A stretch of 64,000 bases of DNA. It comes from Xanthomonas sp. NCPPB 1128. Lineage in GTDB: Bacteria > Pseudomonadota > Gammaproteobacteria > Xanthomonadales > Xanthomonadaceae. Under the pieces are notes generated by a model, which ran no database searches, was not told where the DNA came from, and saw nothing but the letters and a program-made list of their open reading frames with translations. Made by a program: the position numbers and the translations under genes. Of this stretch, positions 6,191 through 13,955 are shown one piece after another (within the stretch, counting starts at the first letter, position 1; the number at the start of each line of letters is the position of its first letter). The stretch is from NCBI RefSeq assembly GCF_001043115.1, contig NZ_LFME01000002.1, positions 124,001 to 188,000 on the forward strand. The letters run 5' to 3'.

Positions 6191-6690
6191 CCATGCGGCT
6201 GACGTTCGGTGTGGACCCGGGATTGACCGGTGCGGTGGCGACCCTGATCGATGGTGAGGCCGGCCCGATCCTGGACATGCCGACGGTGCTGGTCGGCGAC
6301 TGGCGGGAGGTCGACGCAAGGGCCTTGGCGGTGTGGATCCGCGAACAGCGTGCCGCGCACCCCGGCGCCTACGTCTGTGCCTGCATCGAGAAGGTCGGTG
6401 CGCGGCCCAACGATGGCGGCACAACGGCTTTCCGATTCGGCGACAGCTACGGCCAGGCGCGCGCCGTGCTTCAGGTCCTTGGCATTCCCTACACCCGTGC
6501 CATTCCGGCGGTGTGGAAGCGCCGCATGGGGCTACTGGGGCAGGACAAAGACGCGGCGCGCCAGCTCGCCCTGCAGCGCTTCCCGGCTGCCGCCACGCAG
6601 CTGCAGCGGAAGAAGGACGACGGTCGCGCCGACGCGCTGCTGATCGCGCTGTACCACGAACACACAGAGCAGGGGGCATGGGCAGCATGA
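6187..6690 (+). CDS. RuvC-like Holliday junction resolvase
   Basis: 167 residues, RNase H fold with acidic residues in order: FGVDPGLTGAVATL (first Asp), CIEKVGARPNDG (Glu), and DDGRADALLIALYHE (last Asp pair). This is the catalytic set of RuvC/CrfC-type resolvases that cut four-way junctions during phage recombination and before packaging; it fills the role of RusA/Rap in lambdoid phages. It starts at the ATG overlapping the upstream stop and overlaps the next gene by 4 bp. Confidence 0.85.
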   Translation: MTMRLTFGVDPGLTGAVATLIDGEAGPILDMPTVLVGDWREVDARALAVWIREQRAAHPGAYVCACIEKVGARPNDGGTTAFRFGDSYGQARAVLQVLGIPYTRAIPAVWKRRMGLLGQDKDAARQLALQRFPAAATQLQRKKDDGRADALLIALYHEHTEQGAWAA

Positions 6691-7205
6691 CCCGCGACGA
6701 ATTCGACAACCTGCTGCGCCTGTGGGGCTGGGCGTTCGGCCCGCGCCGCCAGGAGCAGGAAGAGGGCGCCGGCATGTACGGCACATCGGCGCTCGCCGGG
6801 CTGGGCCGGCCGGCGACGATCCGGCAATCGACGACGATGGACCGCGGCGGCGTGGCGCGGCGGCGCATGCTGGGCGTTGCCGCCGGTCTGGTCGATGACG
6901 CCGGCGTCGTCCATCTCGTGCCGGCGTGGACCGTCGAACCAGTCCGCGGAACGCAGACCCGCACCGGCGCGGCGAAGGTGCTGGCGCCGGACTTCAGCAT
7001 TCCCGCCGATGCGCTGCGCGTGGAGCAGTCCGTGACCCGACTACGCCGGCAGGAGCACGACCTGGCGACCGCGCTGCGGACCCAGTTCTGCACGGTGCTC
7101 GGCGGCCAGCGCGACAAGGCAGACCACCTGGGGCTGCGGCTTGGCGTCTATCGGGAGCGTCTGGCGGAGGCCAAGGGGTGGGTGCGCCGCGACCTCGACG
7201 CTTGA
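6687..7205 (+). CDS. Putative late-gene antiterminator (Q-like)
   Basis: 172 residues, no strong motif. N-terminus TRDEFDNLLRLWGWAFG, middle GRPATIRQSTTMDRGGVARR, C-terminal helical part ending LGLRLGVYRERLAEAKGWV, which resembles the DNA-binding end of Q-type proteins. Its place is decisive: last early gene, directly followed by a strong promoter, a leader terminator and the lysis genes, as in lambda. The promoter -35 overlaps its own stop codon. A different late regulator is possible. Confidence 0.55.
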   Translation: MTRDEFDNLLRLWGWAFGPRRQEQEEGAGMYGTSALAGLGRPATIRQSTTMDRGGVARRRMLGVAAGLVDDAGVVHLVPAWTVEPVRGTQTRTGAAKVLAPDFSIPADALRVEQSVTRLRRQEHDLATALRTQFCTVLGGQRDKADHLGLRLGVYRERLAEAKGWVRRDLDA

Positions 7206-7230
7206 CGCGTTCCGAACGCTGATCTACTCT
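7202..7230 (+). promoter_or_regulatory. Late promoter PR'
   Basis: TTGACG (7202-7207), 17-bp spacer, TACTCT (7225-7230). Overlaps the stop of the Q-like gene and precedes the leader terminator. Expected to drive the lysis and head/tail operon. Confidence 0.6.
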
Positions 7231-7257
7231 CGGCGCCATTCCTCAGAAGTCCGTCAG

Positions 7258-7288
7258 CGGCCCGCCATCGAGCGGGCCGTTTGCGTTT
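7258..7288 (+). terminator. Leader terminator tR'
   Basis: Perfect 8-bp stem CGGCCCGC / GCGGGCCG with a 6-nt loop, followed by TTTGCGTTT. It lies about 20 nt after the predicted late transcription start, the arrangement on which Q-type antitermination acts. Confidence 0.75.
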
Positions 7289-7311
7289 CTGGCCTCCCCG
7301 AAGGGACCCCC

Positions 7312-7806
7312 ATGTCGCTCCTACCCCTCCCGATCGCGCCCGCGCTGGCGCTGTCGCAGATCATCGTGCCTGCGCTCGTCGAGATAGGCGACGGCATGGA
7401 CTCACCGCCGGCGCGCGTGCAACTGCTGGCCATGGCCATGCAGGAATCCGGCCTGAAGACCCGCCACCAGATCGGCGGCCCGGCGCGTGGCCTGTGGCAG
7501 TTCGAGACCGCCGGCGTGCGCGGCGTGCTGACGCACTCATCCAGCCAGCGGCGCGCGCGGGCGCTGTGCGAGCGCCACGGCATCGCGCCGACCATCGCCG
7601 CTGTATTCGACGCGCTCGAACGCGACGACGTTCTGGCGGCCGGCTTCGCGCGCCTGCTGCTGTGGACGCTGCCGGTAGCGTTGCCGGCGCTGGGCGACGA
7701 GCAGGAGGCCTGGAACCAGTACATCGAGGCCTGGCGGCCGGGCAAGCCGCACCGTGACCGCTGGGCGACGGTGTACCCGCAGGCGCTCCGGGCGGTGCAG
7801 GGGTGA
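7312..7806 (+). CDS. Endolysin, lysozyme-like fold
   Basis: 164 residues. Core PARVQLLAMAMQESGLKTRH then GGPARGLWQFETAGVRGV: the catalytic glutamate of lysozyme/transglycosylase folds is the E in MQES, followed by the glycine-rich substrate loop. It should cleave the peptidoglycan sugar chain. No signal peptide, so export depends on a holin-like partner. Good ribosome site (AAGGGA) before the ATG. It is the first gene after the late promoter and leader terminator. Confidence 0.75.
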   Translation: MSLLPLPIAPALALSQIIVPALVEIGDGMDSPPARVQLLAMAMQESGLKTRHQIGGPARGLWQFETAGVRGVLTHSSSQRRARALCERHGIAPTIAAVFDALERDDVLAAGFARLLLWTLPVALPALGDEQEAWNQYIEAWRPGKPHRDRWATVYPQALRAVQG

Positions 7807-7808
7807 AC

Positions 7809-8120
7809 ATGGAAGTGCAGCCAGGCAACGACGGCCGCGCACGTGTCGCGCTGGGGCCTGTGGAGCGCTGGGCCGCCGGCGTCATGGGCGCGGCGATCGT
7901 CATGTGCGGCTACTGGCTGCTGGGGTCGGTGCAGTCGATGCTCGGCCAGCAGCAGGCCACCGCGCAGCAACTGGCGACGATGACGCAGCAGCTGCAGACC
8001 ATCAACACGCAGTTGGCGGACGTGCCGGCGTTGAAGCTGGAAGTCGCGAAGACGCAGATCAAGGTCGAGCAGCACGACCAGGAAATCAAGGAGCTGAAGC
8101 AGCTCCGAGGTATGAAATGA
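7809..8120 (+). CDS. Membrane-anchored coiled-coil lysis-cassette protein
   Basis: 103 residues. One membrane helix (about 18 to 40, WAAGVMGAAIVMCGYWLLGS) followed by a long Gln/Leu-rich coiled coil to the C-terminus (KLEVAKTQIKVEQHDQEIKE). Start is the ATG with AGGGG 6 nt upstream; a GTG two codons earlier has no room for a ribosome site. It sits between endolysin and the holin-like gene. It could be a holin, an antiholin or an endolysin-release helper; sequence does not decide. Confidence 0.6.
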   Translation: MEVQPGNDGRARVALGPVERWAAGVMGAAIVMCGYWLLGSVQSMLGQQQATAQQLATMTQQLQTINTQLADVPALKLEVAKTQIKVEQHDQEIKELKQLRGMK

Positions 8121-8338
8121 AGGTCGAACTGATCGAGGACTGGCGCCGCGCGTGGAAGCTGGCCAGCGTCCAGGTGTTCGCTGGTATCGCGCTGTTGCCG
8201 GACATCTACAACGGCGTGGCCGCGCTCGGCTGGATGGATGAGCTTCCCGGCCCGGCGAAGTGGATCATCCGAAGCATGGGCGCCGCCGGCGTGATCGCGC
8301 GCATCGTGCGGCAGAACTCCCCGGCGCCGCGCGCATGA
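8117..8338 (+). CDS. Holin-like protein (DUF7940 type)
   Basis: 73 residues. N-terminal VELIEDWRRAWKLASVQV motif, then a membrane stretch around LPDIYNGVAALGW and a second hydrophobic segment WIIRSMGAAGVIARIV. The EDWR-AW-SVQ start and layout match small phage holin-like proteins I know as DUF7940. It would form the lesion that triggers lysis. ATGA overlap with the upstream gene and 4-bp overlap with the Rz-like gene. Confidence 0.65.
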   Translation: MKVELIEDWRRAWKLASVQVFAGIALLPDIYNGVAALGWMDELPGPAKWIIRSMGAAGVIARIVRQNSPAPRA

Positions 8339-8772
8339 TCGCCACCCCGGACCCCGCGCGCCCTTACCTCGCCACTATCCGCGTGGTCGGCTACTGCCTG
8401 CTGGCCGGCGTCGTGCTAATCGCTGGCTGCAACCTAGGCCAGCGCATGAAGAGCGCCGACGCCGCCGACAAGGTGGCGGCTGCCGGCAAGGCGCAGGCCA
8501 AGGCCGAGCAACTCGCCGCCGACCGCCTGGCGTCGGCGAACGCGTGCGGCGCGGCGCTGGCCGACGTCAACCGCGATACCGCGCTGGCGAAGCAGCGAGC
8601 GGACGACTGGAAGCGAGCCGCCGAGATCGCCGACGCTCGTGCCGCGAAGGCCACCAGCGCCGCCGCCGCGGCCGCCGCGCGCGCCGACAAGGCCCTGCAG
8701 GCGGCCAAGGCCAATGCAACTTGCCGCTCGCAGCTCGCGATAGAGCTGTGCCCCGAGATCCCACTGCTGTAG
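8335..8772 (+). CDS. Rz-like inner-membrane spanin
   Basis: 145 residues. One N-terminal membrane helix (about 13 to 33, TIRVVGYCLLAGVVLIAGC), then a long alanine/lysine-rich periplasmic coiled coil (about 38 to 128) with paired cysteines near the end (CRSQLAIELCPEIPLL). This is the layout of Rz i-spanins, which pair with an outer-membrane lipoprotein to fuse the membranes at lysis. The partner is probably the lipoprotein at 9147-9437; the two are separated by a gp49-type gene instead of being nested as in lambda. Confidence 0.7.
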   Translation: MIATPDPARPYLATIRVVGYCLLAGVVLIAGCNLGQRMKSADAADKVAAAGKAQAKAEQLAADRLASANACGAALADVNRDTALAKQRADDWKRAAEIADARAAKATSAAAAAAARADKALQAAKANATCRSQLAIELCPEIPLL

Positions 8773-8781
8773 GAGCAGGCC

Positions 8782-9144
8782 ATGACCGACCACCAGATCG
8801 AACAGGAAATCCAGGCCAAGGGCCTGACCGCGCCGCGCGTGAAGCCGGCGGACATCGAGGCGGAGATCGCCAGCGAGTACTACTTCACCGCGTCCCATGG
8901 CGCGGCCAGCGAGTTCGCGCTGACCAAGTTTCATGGTGAGGACTCCTTGCCGCATGCACCCCTGGAAATGCTCACCTTCTGCGTGCTCGTGCTGCGCAAC
9001 GGCTTCACCGTCACCGGCGAATCGGCCTGCGCCAGCCCGGAGAACTTCGACGCCGAGATCGGCCGCAAGATCGCGCGGCAGAACGCCGTGGCGAAAGTCT
9101 GGCCGCTGCTGGGCTTCCGGCTGCGCGACAAGCTGGCGGGCTGA
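8782..9144 (+). CDS. Phage Gp49/gp66-family protein
   Basis: 120 residues. Conserved block EYYFTASHGA then LEMLTFCVLVLRNGFTVTGE and SACASPENFDAEIGRKIARQ, diagnostic of the N4 gp49 / Sf6 gp66 family (PF13876), common in podophages and siphophages; molecular role unknown. Good AGGAG ribosome site 5 to 6 nt before the ATG. It stands inside the lysis cassette between the two spanin genes. Confidence 0.85.
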   Translation: MTDHQIEQEIQAKGLTAPRVKPADIEAEIASEYYFTASHGAASEFALTKFHGEDSLPHAPLEMLTFCVLVLRNGFTVTGESACASPENFDAEIGRKIARQNAVAKVWPLLGFRLRDKLAG

Positions 9145-9146
9145 CG

Positions 9147-9437
9147 ATGCACCGCCTCCTGTTGATCGTCGTGCTGCTTCCGCTCGCTGGCTGGGGTGGG
9201 TGCTCCGCCCCGGTGAAGCCGCAGATCCCCGAGAAGGTCTACGTGCGTGTCGAGGTGCCGGCGCAGCTGCCCAAGAGCCTGACCGCCGGCTGCCCCCCGG
9301 TGCATGCGCAGCAGCGCTCGATCGAGGCCGTGGTGTCCGCCTACAACACCAACATCCCGAGCCAGACCGACTGCGACCAGCGCATGGGTGAGATCCGCCG
9401 CCTGACCGCGCCGGCCCAGGAGCAGAGCAAGCCGTGA
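9147..9437 (+). CDS. Rz1-like outer-membrane spanin lipoprotein
   Basis: 96 residues. Signal peptide with lipobox-like LAGWGGCSAP (Cys about 19), short proline-containing mature part VPAQLPKSLTAGCPPV typical of Rz1-type o-spanins, then a helical tail. It should be lipidated, sorted to the outer membrane and bind the Rz-like protein. Longer than lambda Rz1 (60 residues) and in its own non-nested frame. It overlaps the next gene by 4 bp (GTGA). Confidence 0.7.
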   Translation: MHRLLLIVVLLPLAGWGGCSAPVKPQIPEKVYVRVEVPAQLPKSLTAGCPPVHAQQRSIEAVVSAYNTNIPSQTDCDQRMGEIRRLTAPAQEQSKP

Positions 9438-9835
9438 GCGCCTGCGACGAAATCGGCACCGTCAGCCGCGCCTACGTCTCGGCGCACGACCGCACCCGCA
9501 TCCACCAGGTCAGCGTGCCGCCCGGTGAGCGCCGCTGCGTCGTGGCCGACTTCAACGGAGCGCTGTCGCCGGCCCGCTCGATCGCCTCGGCCGAGTGGCG
9601 GCTGTCCAGCCTGGGCGTGGCGTCGATGAGCGACGCGGCCATCCCGAACGCACGCACGGCGCAGGTGCAGGTGCGCGTCGGCTTCCCCGGGCAGGTGGCG
9701 CTACGCTGCGTGGCCACGCTGGACAACGGCGAGACCTACGTGCAGCGCTACGTGATCGTCGTGCCGTCGATGCCGTTCTTCGGCGACGAGGCGGTGCAGG
9801 CCGGCCCGCTGGTGCTGACGGCGGTGCCAGCGTGA
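9434..9835 (+). CDS. Hypothetical phage protein, beta-rich
   Basis: 133 residues starting at a GTG that overlaps the Rz1-like stop. The sequence alternates hydrophobic and polar residues (RTAQVQVRVGFPGQVALRCV, YVQRYVIVVPSMPF) as in an Ig-like beta sandwich, and no signal peptide is seen. Similar small beta proteins occur before terminase genes in other phages, but I cannot name the family. Possibly a virion decoration or fibre-related protein; this is a guess. Confidence 0.55.
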   Translation: MSACDEIGTVSRAYVSAHDRTRIHQVSVPPGERRCVVADFNGALSPARSIASAEWRLSSLGVASMSDAAIPNARTAQVQVRVGFPGQVALRCVATLDNGETYVQRYVIVVPSMPFFGDEAVQAGPLVLTAVPA

Positions 9836-9852
9836 TGCGTAGTACGATTGCC

Positions 9853-10006
9853 GCGTCTGGGTGTGCAGGAGCCGGCGCAGAAGCTTGCGACGGGAGCCAA
9901 TCGCCGGTGTGTGCTGGGTTCAATGACCAGGCCCGCAACGCCACGCCGGAAACGATAGGCGTCTCCAGGGCATTGCCAGCGGGTTCGAGTCCCGCCGCCC
10001 AGACGC
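9853..10006 (+). ncRNA. tRNA-like structured RNA upstream of terminase
   Basis: Positions 9979-9995 form a textbook T-arm: GCGGG-TTCGAGT-CCCGC. The next 11 bases (9996-10006) pair with 9853-9863 (10 Watson-Crick pairs and one G-U), the position of an acceptor stem. The enclosed length is 154 nt, too long for a normal tRNA, and no convincing anticodon arm was found; an internal ACGCC/GGCGT hairpin has a 10-nt loop. A degenerate or interrupted tRNA, or a phage RNA mimicking one, is possible. The gap has no credible protein gene. Confidence 0.4.
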
Positions 10007-10028
10007 TTCACCTCGGGGGCTGCTGCTG

Positions 10029-10556
10029 ATGGCACGCCCCAGCAAGTACAGCCAGGCGCTGCTGGACCGCATCTGCCAGGAGCTGGCCAAGGGCCGGCCG
10101 CTGACGGTCATCTGCCGCGAGATCAGCGACGAGGGCACCGCACTGGCTCCACGTACCGTTCGCGACTGGATCAACGAGCGGGACGCCGACGACAAGCTGA
10201 CCGAGCGTGCTCGGCACGTATCCGCCGCCATCGCGTGCGCGAGGGAGCTGGGCGAGGAAGCACTGGCCGAGCAGTGCCTGGAAATCGCCGACGACAGCCG
10301 GAACGACTGGATGGACCGCGCGGCAGAGAAGGGCGACGAGATCGCGCTGCAGTTCAACGGCGAGCACGTCCAGCGCTCCAAGCTGCGCATTGAGACCCGC
10401 CTGAAGCTGCTGGCGAAGTTCAACCCGAAGCGCTGGGGCGACAAGGTGGCTCAGGAGATCAGCGGCCCAGGCGGCGCGCCGGTTCAGTCGGTGACCCGCA
10501 TTGAGCTGGTGGCGGCGACCGGCTCGCAGGTAGCGGATGACCACAGTCCGGATTGA
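10029..10556 (+). CDS. terS: Terminase small subunit
   Basis: 175 residues. N-terminal helix-turn-helix (ARPSKYSQALLDRICQEL, then RTVRDWINERD) for pac-site recognition, a central helical oligomerisation region (ELGEEALAEQCLEIADD, then RNDWMDR) and NGEHVQRSKLRIETRLKLL with FNPKRWGDKVAQE near the end, the conserved C-terminal block of Sf6/P22-type small terminases. It selects phage DNA and activates the large subunit. It overlaps terL by 20 bp. Confidence 0.9.
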   Translation: MARPSKYSQALLDRICQELAKGRPLTVICREISDEGTALAPRTVRDWINERDADDKLTERARHVSAAIACARELGEEALAEQCLEIADDSRNDWMDRAAEKGDEIALQFNGEHVQRSKLRIETRLKLLAKFNPKRWGDKVAQEISGPGGAPVQSVTRIELVAATGSQVADDHSPD

Positions 10557-11883
10557 ACTGCCGCCCAAGCTGGTGCCGGTCTTCGCCGGTGAGGCTGACT
10601 TCCGCGGCGCCTACGGTGGACGCGGCTCAGCCAAGACGCGCAGCTTCGCCAAGATGGCGGCGGTTCGCGCTCTCATGTGGGCGCAGGAAGGGCGCCGGGG
10701 TGTAGTGGTGTGCGGTCGCGAGTTCATGAACTCGCTGGCCGAGTCGTCCATGGCCGAGGTCAAGGCGGCGATCCAGTCGGAGCCGTGGCTGGCCGCGCAC
10801 TTCGATGTCGGCGAGGAGTACATCCGCACCGCTGACCGCAGGGTTGAGTTCGTCTTCATCGGCCTGCGCCGCAACCTGGACAGCATCAAGTCCAAGGCGC
10901 GCATCCTGCTGTTGTGGGTGGACGAAGCGGAGAACGTCAGCGAGACGGCCTGGGAGAAGGCAATCCCGACCGTTCGGGAGGAAGGGTCCGAGATCTGGGT
11001 GACCTGGAACCCTGAGCGGGAAGCCAGCGCGACGCACAAGCGGTTCCGCGATGATCCGCCGGCGCGCAGCAAGATCGTTGAGCTGAACTGGCGGGACAAC
11101 CCTTTCTTCCCGGAGTCGCTGAACCGCAAGCGCCTTGAGGACAAGGAGAAGCGGCCGGACAGCTACGACCACATCTGGGAAGGCGGGATGAAGACGGCGA
11201 TCAGCGGCGCGTACTACGCCGCGGCGCTGGCGCAGGCCAAGGAAGAGGGGCGAATCAGCCGTGTCGCGGCAGACCCGCTCATGACCTTGCGGGCCTACTG
11301 GGACATCGGCGGCACGGGTGCCAAGGCCGACGCTTGCGCAATCTGGATCGTTCAGTTCATCGGTCGGTCTATCCCCGTGGTGCGCTACTACGAGGCGGTC
11401 GGGCAGCCGCTGGCAACGCACGTGGACTGGCTGCGCCGGAACGGCTTCGATCGCGCTGCCTGCGTGCTTCCACACGACGGCGCAGCGCACGACAAGGTGC
11501 ATGCGGTCAGCTACGAGAGCGAGTTGCGCAAAGCTGGCTTCGAGGTTCGCGTGATTCCCAATATGGGAGTCGGCGCGGCGATGACTCGCATCGAGGCGGC
11601 GCGGCGCGTGCTGCCCAGCGTGTGGTTCAACAACGCCATGGTCCGTGATGCACGGGAAGGCCTGGAAGGCAAAGAGGCGGACGCCACCGGCGCCGGCCGA
11701 GCGGCCTTGGGCTGGTATCACGAGAAGCGCGACGAGAAGCGCAACATCGGCTTCGGCCCGAACCACGACTGGGCCAGCCACGGCTCCGACGCATTCGGCC
11801 TGATGGCCGTGGACTACCTGAGCACCGACCACACGACCGTGGCCGACACCTCCGGTCTGATGGACTACCCAACGGATTACTGA
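10537..11883 (+). CDS. terL: Terminase large subunit, PBSX/Sf6 family
   Basis: 448 residues, normal length. ATPase half: Walker A-like GGRGSAKT (about 28), Walker B LLLWVDEAEN (about 127) and the coupling motif VTWNPE. Nuclease half: AYWDIGGTGAKADACAI (first Asp, about 255) and HDWASHGSDAFG (last acidic site, about 413). It pumps DNA into the procapsid and cuts concatemers. It starts inside the terS end and its stop shares one base with the portal ATG. Confidence 0.96.
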   Translation: MTTVRIELPPKLVPVFAGEADFRGAYGGRGSAKTRSFAKMAAVRALMWAQEGRRGVVVCGREFMNSLAESSMAEVKAAIQSEPWLAAHFDVGEEYIRTADRRVEFVFIGLRRNLDSIKSKARILLLWVDEAENVSETAWEKAIPTVREEGSEIWVTWNPEREASATHKRFRDDPPARSKIVELNWRDNPFFPESLNRKRLEDKEKRPDSYDHIWEGGMKTAISGAYYAAALAQAKEEGRISRVAADPLMTLRAYWDIGGTGAKADACAIWIVQFIGRSIPVVRYYEAVGQPLATHVDWLRRNGFDRAACVLPHDGAAHDKVHAVSYESELRKAGFEVRVIPNMGVGAAMTRIEAARRVLPSVWFNNAMVRDAREGLEGKEADATGAGRAALGWYHEKRDEKRNIGFGPNHDWASHGSDAFGLMAVDYLSTDHTTVADTSGLMDYPTDY

Positions 11884-13910
11884 TGGCAGATCGCACCGAC
11901 AACGACGCGCTGGCCGAGATGCGCAAGCGATACGACCGAGCGACCGAGGCGTGCAGCAAGCTGTACGACGCGGCGCGCGAGGACGAGCGGTTCGTCACGA
12001 TCCCCGGCGAGCAGTGGGACAAGCAGCTGAAGGCTCGCCGGCGCAACCGGCCGACCTACGAGTTCCCGAAGCTTTACCCGCACATCCGCGACGTGGTCAA
12101 CGAGATGCGTCAGGGCCGGCCGCAGGGCAAGGTGCGCCCGTCGGAGGAGAGCGACACCGGCTTGGCCGAGATCATGCAGGGCATCTGCCGCAACATCGAG
12201 TCGGTGAGCAACGCCGACCGCGCCTACGACATCGCCTACGAGAAGGCGCTGAAGGGCGGCTTCGGCGTGTGGCGGATCTGCACCGACTACATCAACGACG
12301 ACGACTTCGAGCAGGACATCTGCATCAAGGCGGTGCGCAACCCCTACGCCGTGAAGTTCGACGCCGCGGCCCAGGAGATCGATCGGCGCGACGCGAACTT
12401 CGCGTTCGTGGAAGAACTGATCCCCGAGGCCGACTACGAGCGGCAGTGGCCGGACGTGCCCCTGGCTGACTTCGAAGGCGACGCGGCACACGACCAGTCG
12501 AAGTGGCGCGAGGCCGGCAAGGTCCGCATCGTCGAATACTGGTACAAGGAGCCGAAGAAGCGCGAGCTGTGGGCGCTGAGCAGCGGCGCGGTGGTGTTCG
12601 CCGACGAGGCTGGACTGGACGAGGACGAGCTGGCGCTGGCCGGCCTGCAGATCCTGCGCCGGCGTACCGTGGACTCTCACGTCGTGAAGGTCCGGCTGAG
12701 CAACGGCAGCCAGTGGCTGACCGAGCCGCAGGTGTTCCCGAGCAAGTACATCGGCCTGGTGCCGGTCTGGGGCAACATCGACAATATCGACGGCGAGGAC
12801 TACTGGCAGGGCATGGTCCGCGCGAATAAGGACCAGCAGCGCTTGCACAACGTGCACCGCACCGCGGCGATCGAGGCCGTGGCGAAGTCGCCGAAAGCGC
12901 CCTTCATCTTGAGGATGAAGGACATCAAGGGGTACGAGAATTTTTGGAAGGCAGCGAATTCCGAGGACTTCCCGTACCTGCCCCTGGCGGACGCCGCGAC
13001 CGACATCCCGAAGCGCTCGCAGCAGGCTGAGATCCCGGCCGCGCTGCTGCAGCTGGCGGCGATGGACAACGAGGACATCAAGGCCAGCACCGGCCGCTAC
13101 AACGCCAGCCTGGGCGCCACGTCGAACGAGACCAGCGGCCGCGCGATCAACGCGCGCAAGCTGCAGGGCGCGGTGGCGACCTTCAACTACCTGGACAACC
13201 TGGGCTACGCGATCCAGTACACCTACGAGATCCTGGTCGACATGATCCCGCGGGTGTACGACACCCAGCGCGTCGTGCGCGTGCTCGGCGCCGACGGCGG
13301 CGAGAAGTGGAAGACCCTCTACCAGGAGGTGGTGGACCCGGAGACCGGGCAAACCATAGTGCTCAACGACATCCGCAAGGGGAAGTACGACGTGACCATC
13401 ACCGTCGGCCCGAGCTTCGCCACCCAGCGCATGGAGGCTGTCGACGCGTTCACCCAGATGCTTGGCCAGATGGGGCCGGGCCTGCCGCCGCCGATCGCCG
13501 CGCTCATGGCATACACCGCGATCAAGAACATGGATCTGCCGGGATCGGAGGAGCTGGACGAAGCGTTCCGCAAGATCCTGGTGGAGCAGGGCGTCATCCC
13601 TCCGAAGGACGGCGAGGAGCCGCCGAAGCCGCAGCAGCCTGACCCGAAGGTGCAGGCGGAAGCCGGCAAGACCGCCGCGCAAGCGCAGTTGGCGCAGGCC
13701 CAGGCCGAGGGCCAGCAGTTGGAGAACCTGACGATCGCTCAGCAGCTCCAGCTGCAGCAGATGCTGCCAGCCATCCTGCAGCAGCTGCAGGCCACGGCAG
13801 CGCCGCCGGGCGCGCCGCCGCTACCCGACCCGCAGGGCATGCCGATGCCCGCCCAGATGCCCAATCAACCGCCGCAAGGCGGTTTTTCTTTGCCCGCACC
13901 CACGGCGTAA
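11883..13910 (+). CDS. P22-like portal protein
   Basis: 675 residues, near the 725 of P22 gp1. Recognisable portal blocks include ITI-type opening with DNVVNEMR-like DVVNEMRQGRPQGKVRP, the GFGVWRICTDY segment, and the long C-terminal helical barrel rich in Gln and Ala (about 585 to 660). It forms the dodecameric DNA channel where terminase docks and tail proteins attach. It starts 1 bp into the terL stop. An intrinsic-terminator-like hairpin is embedded in its last 15 codons. Confidence 0.9.
   Translation: MADRTDNDALAEMRKRYDRATEACSKLYDAAREDERFVTIPGEQWDKQLKARRRNRPTYEFPKLYPHIRDVVNEMRQGRPQGKVRPSEESDTGLAEIMQGICRNIESVSNADRAYDIAYEKALKGGFGVWRICTDYINDDDFEQDICIKAVRNPYAVKFDAAAQEIDRRDANFAFVEELIPEADYERQWPDVPLADFEGDAAHDQSKWREAGKVRIVEYWYKEPKKRELWALSSGAVVFADEAGLDEDELALAGLQILRRRTVDSHVVKVRLSNGSQWLTEPQVFPSKYIGLVPVWGNIDNIDGEDYWQGMVRANKDQQRLHNVHRTAAIEAVAKSPKAPFILRMKDIKGYENFWKAANSEDFPYLPLADAATDIPKRSQQAEIPAALLQLAAMDNEDIKASTGRYNASLGATSNETSGRAINARKLQGAVATFNYLDNLGYAIQYTYEILVDMIPRVYDTQRVVRVLGADGGEKWKTLYQEVVDPETGQTIVLNDIRKGKYDVTITVGPSFATQRMEAVDAFTQMLGQMGPGLPPPIAALMAYTAIKNMDLPGSEELDEAFRKILVEQGVIPPKDGEEPPKPQQPDPKVQAEAGKTAAQAQLAQAQAEGQQLENLTIAQQLQLQQMLPAILQQLQATAAPPGAPPLPDPQGMPMPAQMPNQPPQGGFSLPAPTA
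13867..13890 (+). terminator. Intrinsic terminator inside portal 3' end
   Basis: AACCGCC-GCAA-GGCGGTT (7-bp stem, tetraloop) followed by TTTCTTT. It lies within the last codons of the portal gene (encoding QPPQGGFSL), ahead of scaffold and coat. Strongly terminator-shaped; it may act as a partial attenuator that Q-type antitermination overrides. Confidence 0.55.
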
Positions 13911-13955
13911 CGCCGCCCGCATCGGCCCGGCTTGGCCGAAACCCGAGAGGATGAG

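Noticed and set aside
9837-10029. Short open frame ending PAGSSPAAQTLHLGGCC before terS
   Set aside because: It translates the tRNA-like T-arm and has no ribosome site; the DNA looks structural rather than coding.
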